From: WHSW01 sp963722175
Lineage (GTDB): Bacteria; Actinomycetota; Thermoleophilia; Solirubrobacterales; 70-9
Reading direction: 5' to 3'
DNA length: 64,000 nucleotides
NCBI GenBank assembly: GCA_963722175.1
Contig: CAVRKA010000004.1
Span: 930,001-994,000, forward strand
The translations under genes and the position numbers were made by a program. Below are positions 1-6,237 of this stretch, in pieces (within the stretch, counting starts at the first letter, position 1; the number at the start of each line of letters is the position of its first letter). The notes beneath the pieces were generated by a model. It had not been told where the DNA came from and did not search any database. It saw only the letters and a list, made by a program, of their open reading frames with translations.

Positions 1-180
1 ATCAGCGGCATGCGCCGGGTCTCGCGGCCGGGCAGGCGCCGCTACGTCAACCACGGCGACGTGCCGCGCGTCCAGGGTGGGATGGGGACCTCGATCGTGT
101 CCACCTCCTCGGGCGTGATGACCGGCCACGAGGCGAAGGCGAAGGGCGTCGGCGGCGAGGTCGTCGCTTATATCTGGTGA
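1..180 (+). CDS. rpsH: 30S ribosomal protein S8 (C-terminal part, cut by window edge)
   Basis: The frame open from base 1 ends at TGA 178-180 and gives 59 residues that match the C-terminal half of S8: ISGMRRVSRPGRR, the STS-x-GVMT segment (residues 37-43 of the fragment) and the closing GGEVVAYIW. S8 is a primary 16S rRNA-binding protein of the small subunit and in many bacteria represses translation of the spc operon. rplF follows after 3 nt, in the standard spc order. The N-terminal half lies outside the window. Confidence 0.95.
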   Translation: MSGMRRVSRPGRRRYVNHGDVPRVQGGMGTSIVSTSSGVMTGHEAKAKGVGGEVVAYIW

Positions 181-183
181 TCG

Positions 184-717
184 ATGAGTCGCATCGGTAA
201 GAAGCCAATCCCCGTACCGGACGGCGTCACCGTTTCGATCGCCCCTGGGCGCGTCACCGTCAACGGCCCGAAGGGCGAGCTCCAGCAGACCGTCTCCTCG
301 CGGATGGAGATCGTCCAGGAGGACGGAACACTGACGGTCGCGCGCCCGACCGACCGCGGCGACGACCGCGCGATCCACGGGCTCACCCGGAGCCTGGTGG
401 CGAACATGGTCGAGGGCGTCACCGACGGGTATGAGAAGCGGCTCGAGATCACCGGCGTCGGCTATCGCGCGAAGCTGGCCGGCAAGGCGCTCGAGCTCAG
501 CGTCGGCTACTCGCATACGGTCTCGATGCCCGCCCCGGACGGGATCGAGTTCGAGGTCCCGCAGCCGACCCAGGTGATCGTCCGCGGGATCGACAAGCAG
601 CTGGTCGGCGAGATCGCCTCCCAGATCCGGCGCGTGCGCCCCCCCGAGCCCTACAAGGGCAAGGGGATCCGCTACGCGGGCGAGCACGTCCGCAGGAAGG
701 TCGGCAAGCGCGCATGA
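184..717 (+). CDS. rplF: 50S ribosomal protein L6
   Basis: The 177-residue product has the usual L6 length. It starts MSRIGKKPIPVP and carries the family signature near the C-terminus (PPEPYKGKGIRY, about residues 152-163). L6 is a two-domain protein near the GTPase-associated region and sarcin-ricin loop of the large subunit. The ATG at 184 lies 3 nt after the rpsH stop. Its own stop overlaps the rplR start (ATGA), so the two are probably translationally coupled. Confidence 0.97.
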   Translation: MSRIGKKPIPVPDGVTVSIAPGRVTVNGPKGELQQTVSSRMEIVQEDGTLTVARPTDRGDDRAIHGLTRSLVANMVEGVTDGYEKRLEITGVGYRAKLAGKALELSVGYSHTVSMPAPDGIEFEVPQPTQVIVRGIDKQLVGEIASQIRRVRPPEPYKGKGIRYAGEHVRRKVGKRA

Positions 718-1067
718 GCATCACCACCAAGCCGCAGCAGCGACTCCGCCGGCGCCGCCGGGTCCGGGCGAAGGTGATCGGTACGGCCGAGCGGCCGCGC
801 CTCTCGGTATTCCGCTCCAACCGTGGCGTGTTCGCGCAACTGATCGACGACCGCGAGGCCAAGACGCTCGCCTCGGTCTCCTGGATCGAGCCCGACCTGC
901 GCAAGCTCAGCCCGATGGAGCAGGCGACGCGGGTGGGCGAGCTGATCGCCGAGCGCGCCAAGGCGGCCGGGGTCGAGACCTGCATCTTCGACCGCGGCGG
1001 CTACCGCTACCACGGCCGCGTCAGGGCGCTTGCCGATGGCGCCCGCGAGGGCGGACTGAAGTTCTAG
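714..1067 (+). CDS. rplR: 50S ribosomal protein L18
   Basis: The 117-residue protein has a very basic N-terminus (QQRLRRRRRVRAKV) and the L18 core ending in FDRGGYRYHGRVRALADGAREGGL. L18 binds 5S rRNA and helps join it to 23S rRNA. The ATG at 714 overlaps the rplF stop by 4 nt. The TAG stop at 1065-1067 is followed directly by an ATG that opens a 13-codon reading frame leading into rpsE. Confidence 0.97.
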   Translation: MSITTKPQQRLRRRRRVRAKVIGTAERPRLSVFRSNRGVFAQLIDDREAKTLASVSWIEPDLRKLSPMEQATRVGELIAERAKAAGVETCIFDRGGYRYHGRVRALADGAREGGLKF

Positions 1068-1109
1068 ATGGCCGCGCCCCGGAACCCGCTACCTTCGACG
1101 ATCCAGTGA
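1068..1109 (+). other. 13-codon mini-ORF between rplR and rpsE
   Basis: ATG at 1068 abuts the rplR stop and opens a frame encoding MAAPRNPLPSTIQ. It ends at TGA 1107-1109, which overlaps the GTG start of rpsE (GTGA at 1106-1109). A ribosome finishing rplR could restart here and be handed to rpsE by stop-start overlap, which would explain how rpsE is reached across a 38-nt gap with no evident Shine-Dalgarno sequence. The layout is read directly. Translation of the peptide is inference, and it may be chance. Confidence 0.3.
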
Positions 1110-1789
1110 AGACCAGACACGACATCGAGCTCGTCAGCCCCCAGGGGCTCGACCTGCAGGAGCGCGTGATCGAGATCAACCGCGTCGCCAAGGTGGTCAA
1201 GGGCGGCCGCCGGTTCTCGTTCACCGCCCTGGTCGCCGTCGGTGACGAGAACGACGTGGTCGGGATCGGCTACGGCAAGGCCCGCGAGGTCCCGCTGGCG
1301 ATCCAGAAGGCGGTCGAGAACGCGCGCAAGAGCCTCGTCCGGGTCCCCAAGTTCGGGCAGACGCTCCCCCACGGGACGATCGGCCGCTTCGGCTCCGGCC
1401 ATGTCGTCCTGCGCCCGGCAAGCCCCGGTACCGGCGTGATCGCCGGCGGCGGCGTTCGCGCCGTGCTCGAGCTCGCCGGCATCCGCGACGTGCTCTCGAA
1501 GTCGATCGGCACGCAGAACCCGATCAACCTTGTGAAGGCGACGATGGACGGGCTGACCGGCCTCCGGACCCCCCAGGACGTGGCCAAGCTCCGCGGCCTG
1601 TCGATCAAGCAGGTGCTCGGACTGGATCTTCTGGAGGCTGCGAAGAAGGCGGAGGCTCCGGCTCCGGCCAACGGCGAGCCCGCCGAGGCCGCGCCGAGCC
1701 CCGAGTCCGTCGTCGAGGCCACGCCCCCGGTGGAGACGCCCGCCGAGGTGGTGGAGGCTCCGGCCGAGGAGGCTCCGACCAGTGAGTGA
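1106..1789 (+). CDS. rpsE: 30S ribosomal protein S5 with acidic C-terminal tail
   Basis: The 227-residue product has the S5 double-stranded-RNA-binding domain at the N-terminus (ERVIEINRVAKVVKGG, about 17-32) and the C-terminal S5 fold (GTGVIAGGGVRAVLE, about 110-124). S5 is part of the decoding and mRNA-entry region and supports accuracy. E. coli S5 has about 167 residues. Here a tail of about 50 residues rich in Ala, Pro and Glu is added after the normal end. GTG 1106 is chosen because the in-frame codons back to the rplR stop contain no ATG, GTG or TTG and the homologous part begins just after it. It overlaps rpmD by 8 nt. Confidence 0.96.
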   Translation: MKTRHDIELVSPQGLDLQERVIEINRVAKVVKGGRRFSFTALVAVGDENDVVGIGYGKAREVPLAIQKAVENARKSLVRVPKFGQTLPHGTIGRFGSGHVVLRPASPGTGVIAGGGVRAVLELAGIRDVLSKSIGTQNPINLVKATMDGLTGLRTPQDVAKLRGLSIKQVLGLDLLEAAKKAEAPAPANGEPAEAAPSPESVVEATPPVETPAEVVEAPAEEAPTSE

Positions 1790-1961
1790 CGTCAAGCTTC
1801 GACAGGTCCGGTCCGCGAACGGCGCGAGCCCCAAGCAGCGCGGGACCCTCGAGTCCCTGAAGCTCGGGCGCATCGGCCGTGAGTCGACGATGAAGGACAC
1901 GCCGCAGCTGCGCGGCGCGCTCGACCGCGTCTCCCACCTCGTGGAAGAAGTGAAGGACTGA
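1782..1961 (+). CDS. rpmD: 50S ribosomal protein L30
   Basis: This 59-residue protein starts at GTG 1782 inside the end of rpsE. It reads SDVKLRQVRSANGASPKQRGT, followed by LKLGRIGRESTMKDTPQLRG, which is the L30 pattern (short beta-alpha-beta protein with the conserved L-G-L/R...-DTPxxRG segment). Its TGA (1959-1961) overlaps the rplO ATG (TGATG). L30 is a small surface protein of the 50S subunit. Length and position between rpsE and rplO are standard. Confidence 0.94.
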   Translation: MSDVKLRQVRSANGASPKQRGTLESLKLGRIGRESTMKDTPQLRGALDRVSHLVEEVKD

Positions 1962-2455
1962 TGGCGCGCCTGAATCCCGAGGACATCGGCCTGCACTCGA
2001 TCCGCCCGAAGCCGGGCGCGACCCACCCGCGCAAGCGGCTCGGGCGCGGCAAGGGCACGGGGCAGGGCAAGACCGCCGGCCGGGGCCACAAGGGCGCCGG
2101 GGCCCGCGCGGGTGCCAAGGACAAGCGCAACTACGAGGGCGGGCAGAACCCGATTCACATGCGGATGCGCAAGCTGCGCGGCCCGAACAAGAAGATGTCG
2201 ATGCCGTTCGAGCAGTTCCGGACCCACACCCAGCCGGTCAATCTCTCCGACCTCGAGTCGCGCTTCGACGCCGGCGCCGAGGTCAATCCCGAGACGCTGC
2301 GCGCCGCCGGCCTGGCGAAGCGCAAGCACCCGATCAAGGTGCTGGGCCGCGGTGAGATCTCGAAGAAGCTGACCGTACGCGCGCACGGGTTCAGCGCCAC
2401 GGCGAAGGAGAAGATCGAGAAGGCCGGAGGCACGGCCGAGCTGATCGAGGGCTAG
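1961..2455 (+). CDS. rplO: 50S ribosomal protein L15
   Basis: The 164-residue product has the L15 N-terminal Gly/Lys-rich extension (RLGRGKGTGQGKTAGRGHKG, about 27-46) that reaches into the ribosome interior. The globular C-terminal L15/L18e domain includes IKVLGRGEISKKLTVRAHGFS. It is an assembly protein of the large subunit. Its ATG overlaps the rpmD stop by one base. secY begins 3 nt after its stop. Confidence 0.96.
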   Translation: MARLNPEDIGLHSIRPKPGATHPRKRLGRGKGTGQGKTAGRGHKGAGARAGAKDKRNYEGGQNPIHMRMRKLRGPNKKMSMPFEQFRTHTQPVNLSDLESRFDAGAEVNPETLRAAGLAKRKHPIKVLGRGEISKKLTVRAHGFSATAKEKIEKAGGTAELIEG

Positions 2456-2458
2456 TCC

Positions 2459-3730
2459 TTGCTCCAGACCATCGCCAACGCCTTCGCCGTCCCGGAGATC
2501 CGCCGGAAGATCTTCTTCACGCTCGGGATGCTGGCGCTCTACCGGCTCGGGGCCTTCATCCCGGCGCCGGGGATCGACGTCGACACGCTCGACGAGATCG
2601 AGGACAACTTCACCGGCAACAACGTGCTCGGCTTCCTGAACCTGTTCTCGGGCGGGTCGCTGCAGCGGCTGTCGCTGTTCGCGCTCGGGATCATGCCCTA
2701 CATCACCGCCTCGATCATCCTGCAGCTGCTGACGGTGGTGGTCCCCTCGCTCGAGCGCCTGCAGAAGGAGGGCGAGGTCGGCCAGCAGAAGATCACCCAG
2801 TACACGCGCTACCTGACCGTCGGGCTCGCCTTCGGCCAGTCGATCGGCTACGTCTACCTCTTCCAGAGCTTCCAGAACTCGGCCGGCCAGAGCGTCGTCG
2901 GCGACCTCAACTTCGCGAAGCTGATGCTGATCGTGATCTCGCTGACCGCCGGCTGCGTATTGCTGATGTGGCTCGGCGAGCTGATCACCCAGCGCGGGGT
3001 CGGCAACGGGATCAGCCTGATGATCTTCGCCTCGATCGCCTCCGGGATCTTCCCGGGCCTGTCGTCGTGGTGGAACAACCCCGACCAGGTCTTCGTCGTG
3101 ATGATGCCGTTCATCGCCCTGGCGGTGATCGTCGGAATCGTCTTCGTCCAAGAGGGGCAGCGGCGGATCCCCGTCCAGTACGCGAAGCGCGTCGTCGGGC
3201 GGCGGATGACCACCGGCGGCTCGACCTACCTGCCGTTGCGCGTGAACATGGCGGGCGTGATCCCGGTGATCTTCGCCGCCTCGATCATGGCTTTCCCGCC
3301 GACGATCGGCCAGCTGCTGAACACGCCCGCCGCGCTCGACTTCGCCGCCTTCTTCAGCCCGTCGAGCTGGGCCTACGTGGTCGGCGAGGTCTTCTTCATC
3401 ATCATCTTCACCTACTTCTACACCGCGGTCACCTTCAACCCGGTCGACCAGGCGGACAACCTGAAGAAGTACGGCGGCTTCATCCCCGGGGTGAGACCCG
3501 GCCGGCCGACGGCCGAGTATCTGGACCGGATCCTCTCGCGGCTGACCTTCCCCGGGGCGCTGTACCTGGGCGCGGTCGCGGCCCTGCCGACGATCCTGAT
3601 CAACCAGACCTCGGCCAACTTCTTCTTCGGCGGAACCTCGATCCTGATCGTCGTCGGCGTCGCCCTCGACACCGTCAAGCAGCTCGAGTCGCAGCTGATG
3701 ATGCGCAACTACGAGGGCTTCCTGAAGTAG
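2459..3730 (+). CDS. secY: Preprotein translocase subunit SecY
   Basis: The 423-residue polytopic protein shows the ten-helix SecY pattern. The first helix is FTLGMLALYRLGAFIPAPG (about 20-38), the plug-region segment reads NLFSGGSLQRLSLFALGIMPYI (about 62-83), and a further signature is GNGISLMIFASIASG (about 182-196). SecY is the channel of the SecYEG translocon for export of signal-peptide proteins and membrane insertion. The start is TTG 2459, 3 nt after rplO; no alternative fits the N-terminus better. It is the last regular gene of the spc operon here. The usual next gene, adk, is separated from it by an unrelated gene. Confidence 0.97.
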   Translation: MLQTIANAFAVPEIRRKIFFTLGMLALYRLGAFIPAPGIDVDTLDEIEDNFTGNNVLGFLNLFSGGSLQRLSLFALGIMPYITASIILQLLTVVVPSLERLQKEGEVGQQKITQYTRYLTVGLAFGQSIGYVYLFQSFQNSAGQSVVGDLNFAKLMLIVISLTAGCVLLMWLGELITQRGVGNGISLMIFASIASGIFPGLSSWWNNPDQVFVVMMPFIALAVIVGIVFVQEGQRRIPVQYAKRVVGRRMTTGGSTYLPLRVNMAGVIPVIFAASIMAFPPTIGQLLNTPAALDFAAFFSPSSWAYVVGEVFFIIIFTYFYTAVTFNPVDQADNLKKYGGFIPGVRPGRPTAEYLDRILSRLTFPGALYLGAVAALPTILINQTSANFFFGGTSILIVVGVALDTVKQLESQLMMRNYEGFLK

Positions 3731-3824
3731 TTCCGGCACGCTCCGCGCGCCACACGTAACACCCTCCCGGCCACCCTCGAGGGGTGACTGAGGAAACCAC
3801 CGCATTTCGGTACCTAACCTCAGC

Positions 3825-3845
3825 CACCCCCTGGCGATGGGGGTG
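3825..3845 (+). promoter_or_regulatory. Hairpin enclosing the start codon of the AbiEi/DUF559 gene
   Basis: A 7-bp perfect stem, CACCCCC (3825-3831) with GGGGGTG (3839-3845), has a 7-nt loop that contains the first two bases of the ATG at 3837-3839. In mRNA this would bury the start codon and could limit its translation. The pairing is read directly; the regulatory role is inference. Confidence 0.35.
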
Positions 3846-4751
3846 AGGGACGCGAGAATCGAGAGCCTCGCGGCGAGTCAGTACGGCGTCTTCGCCGTCT
3901 GGCAGCTCGAAGGGATTGGCGTCAGCCCTCGCGCCGTACCTGCCCGCGACCGTGACGGGCGCCTGCGGCGCCTGTTTCGCGGTGTCTATGCGACCGGTCC
4001 CTACCTCTCGGTCCGTGGTCAGTGGATGGCCGCCGCGCTGGCGTGTGGCCCCGAGGGTGCGGTCAGTCACCGCGCCGCCGGTGCACTGTGGGAGACGATC
4101 GACTGGCGAGGCGGCCCGGTGGATGTAACGGTCCCGGCGATCGGCCGGCGAAGTCGGCATCGCCTCCGAATTCACGCGGGACGGACGCTTCTGTCGCGGG
4201 ACCGCACCCGGATCGATGGCATCCCAGTCACCTCCCTCGGCCGTACCCTGCTCGACCTCGGGGCCATCCTCCCTCCCCTCGAGCTCCAGCGCGCGTACGA
4301 AGCGGCTGAGCGCGCCCAGGTCCTCGACCGGCGCGCGATCACCGACCTCCTCGCCCGCAGCAACGGTCATCGTGGAAGCGGTCCCCTTACTGCCCTGCTC
4401 GACTATGACCCGACCGCCGCGGCGAATGCACTCTCGGAGCTCGAGCGTCTCTTCCTCGACCTCCTGCGCGCCCACGAGGTGTCGCTCCCGCTCACCAACG
4501 TGCTCGTCGACGGCTACCTCGTCGACGCCTTCTGGCCCGACGCGAACCTGGTCGTCGAGCTCGACGGTTACGAGTTCCACAACGACCGCAAGGCGTTCGA
4601 GGCCGATCGCCGCAAGCTCGCCGAGCTTCGCCGCAGCGGCCGTGAGGCGATCGCGCTGACTCATCGGCAGGTGGTCGGCGAACCGGACTGGGTCGTCGAC
4701 ACCGTCACCGCCCTGCTCCGTCTAGGCTTCGCTGCCGCATGTCGGAGTTGA
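3837..4751 (+). CDS. AbiEi-type antitoxin domain / DUF559 protein inserted between secY and adk
   Basis: The 304-residue protein has an N-terminal winged-helix part (IESLAASQYGVFAVWQL, then LRRLFRGVYATG at about 43-54) like AbiEi-family antitoxin proteins. Its C-terminal segment (LVVELDGYEFHNDRKAFEADRR, about 238-259) matches DUF559, which is related to the very-short-patch-repair endonuclease fold. The E-L-D-G...F..D..R pattern contains the acidic residues expected of that nuclease-like core. No toxin gene lies beside it. ATG 3837 sits in a hairpin. Its 3' end overlaps adk by 13 nt, suggesting adk translation is coupled to it. A frameshifted relative lies at 30574-31495. DNA binding or cleavage is inferred from family only. 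Confidence 0.8.
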   Translation: MGVRDARIESLAASQYGVFAVWQLEGIGVSPRAVPARDRDGRLRRLFRGVYATGPYLSVRGQWMAAALACGPEGAVSHRAAGALWETIDWRGGPVDVTVPAIGRRSRHRLRIHAGRTLLSRDRTRIDGIPVTSLGRTLLDLGAILPPLELQRAYEAAERAQVLDRRAITDLLARSNGHRGSGPLTALLDYDPTAAANALSELERLFLDLLRAHEVSLPLTNVLVDGYLVDAFWPDANLVVELDGYEFHNDRKAFEADRRKLAELRRSGREAIALTHRQVVGEPDWVVDTVTALLRLGFAAACRS

Positions 4752-5410
4752 ATCTGATCCTGCTCGGCCCGCCCGGGTCCGGGAAGGGGACCCAGGGCGA
4801 GCGCCTGCAGCAGGACCTCGACCTTCCCTACTACGCCACGGGCGACATCCTCCGCGCCGCGGTGCGCGACGGCACCGAGATCGGCCGGCAGGCGAAGGAG
4901 TACATGGATGCCGGCGACTTCGTCCCCGACGAGGTGATCGTCGGGGTGATCGCCGAGCGGATCGCTCAGCACGAGGCCGAGGACGGCTTCATCCTCGACG
5001 GCTTTCCCCGCACCCAGCCGCAGGCCGACGCCCTGGGCGAGAAGCTGGCCGAGCTCCGCCGCGCCGTGACCGCGGTGCTGCTGATCGACGTGTCCGACGA
5101 GGAGGTCGTGCGCCGCCTCGGCGGCCGGCGGATCTGTCCCAACGGCCACATCTTCCACGTCGACTTCGATCCTCCCGAGAAGGAGGGCGTGTGCGACGTC
5201 TGCGGCGAGCCGCTCGAGATTCGCGACGACGACAAGCCAGAGGTGATCCGCAAGCGGCTGGGCCTCTACCACGAGAAGACCGAGCCGCTGATCGAGTACT
5301 ACGAGTCCCGCGGTTTACTGAACCGGGTCGACGGGGATCAACCGCCTGAGGAGGTCACCGACCGGATCCGGGCCCTGCTCGCGACCCTGGCGATGGAGGA
5401 GGAGGCATAG
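4739..5410 (+). CDS. adk: Adenylate kinase (long form with zinc-type LID)
   Basis: The 223-residue enzyme interconverts ATP plus AMP with 2 ADP. The P-loop GPPGSGKGT is at residues 10-18, the AMP-site GFPRTQPQ at 88-95, and the LID domain at about 125-165. The LID has possible metal ligands C133, H137, C152 and C155. The first pair is C-x3-H, not the usual C-x2-C; CDVC at 152-155 is standard. ATG 4739 lies inside the end of the upstream AbiEi/DUF559 gene. map follows 2 nt after the stop. Confidence 0.96.
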   Translation: MSELNLILLGPPGSGKGTQGERLQQDLDLPYYATGDILRAAVRDGTEIGRQAKEYMDAGDFVPDEVIVGVIAERIAQHEAEDGFILDGFPRTQPQADALGEKLAELRRAVTAVLLIDVSDEEVVRRLGGRRICPNGHIFHVDFDPPEKEGVCDVCGEPLEIRDDDKPEVIRKRLGLYHEKTEPLIEYYESRGLLNRVDGDQPPEEVTDRIRALLATLAMEEEA

Positions 5411-5412
5411 GC

Positions 5413-6180
5413 GTGTACCGCGGGGGGATCATCATCAAGAGCCCGGCTCAGATCGAGCGGATGGCGGCGGCCGGTGCGATCCAGGCCCGCTGCCTGAAGA
5501 TGCTGCGTTCGAAGGTCCACCCCGGCGTCACCACCGACGAGCTCGACATGGCCGCCGAGCGCTTCATCACCTCGCAGGGCGCGACGCCCTCGTTCCTCGG
5601 CTACCGCGGCTTCCCGGGCTCGATCTGCGCCTCGCCGAACTCGATGGTCGTCCACGGCATCCCGGGCCCCTACGAGCTGCGCCGCGGCGACATCATCTCG
5701 CTCGACGTCGGCGTCACCTACGAGGGCTGGGTCGCCGACGCCGCGATCACGGTCGGGGTCGGCGAGATCGCCTCCGACGCCGAGCTGCTGCTCGAGGTCA
5801 CTCGGGAGTCGCTGTTCGCCGCCGTCGAGCAGGTGGTGCCGGGCAACCACCTCGGCGACGTCTCCCATGCGGTCCAACGGCGCGTCGAGGCCGACGGGCT
5901 CTCGATCATCCGCTCGCTGGTCGGCCACGGCGTCGGCCGCGACATGCACGAGGACCCGCAGGTCCCCAACTACGGCGAGCCGGGCAAGGGCCCGCTGCTC
6001 GAGCCCGGGATGGTGTTCGCGATCGAGCCGATGGTCAATGCCGGCGGCCCCGAGGTCCGCCTCGGCGACGACAACTGGGCCGTCTACTCCGCGGACAGCT
6101 CGCTCGCGGCCCACTTCGAGTTCACCGTCGCGGTGACCGAGGACGGCCCCCGGATCCTCACCCCCTGGCACGAGCTCTAG
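5413..6180 (+). CDS. map: Methionine aminopeptidase, type I
   Basis: The 255-residue protein removes the initiator Met from new proteins. All five type I metal ligands are visible: D98 (ISLDVGV), D109 (WVADAAI), H172 (GHGVGRDMHEDP), E205 (FAIEPM) and E236 (HFEFTVA). The substrate-binding H81 is in VVHGIPG. There is no N-terminal SH3-binding or zinc extension. The start is GTG 5413, 2 nt after adk. In most actinobacteria infA and rpmJ follow directly; here a penicillin-acylase-family gene comes next. Confidence 0.97.
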   Translation: MYRGGIIIKSPAQIERMAAAGAIQARCLKMLRSKVHPGVTTDELDMAAERFITSQGATPSFLGYRGFPGSICASPNSMVVHGIPGPYELRRGDIISLDVGVTYEGWVADAAITVGVGEIASDAELLLEVTRESLFAAVEQVVPGNHLGDVSHAVQRRVEADGLSIIRSLVGHGVGRDMHEDPQVPNYGEPGKGPLLEPGMVFAIEPMVNAGGPEVRLGDDNWAVYSADSSLAAHFEFTVAVTEDGPRILTPWHEL

Positions 6181-6221
6181 CCCGGACCCGTCGAACCGGC
6201 GCATGAGCCGCGCCCCGGGCC

Positions 6222-6227
6222 TATATT
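6222..6227 (+). promoter_or_regulatory. Possible -10 box for the penicillin-acylase-family gene
   Basis: TATATT lies 10 nt before the TTG start at 6238, in the 57-nt gap after map. No convincing -35 hexamer is seen. If used, transcription would begin at or just before the start codon. The box is unusually AT-rich for this GC-rich sequence. Assignment is inference. Confidence 0.3.
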
Positions 6228-6237
6228 CGCCGCCGGG

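Noticed and set aside
3773..3787. Terminator after secY
   Set aside because: CACCC-TCGAG-GGGTG gives only a 5-bp stem without a T run, so it is too weak to call.
1064..3805. 913-codon reverse-strand open frame across rpsE-secY
   Set aside because: It is antisense to five well-conserved ribosomal and secY genes. Its product is low-complexity, rich in Asp, Arg, Gly and His, as expected from the complement of GC-biased codons.
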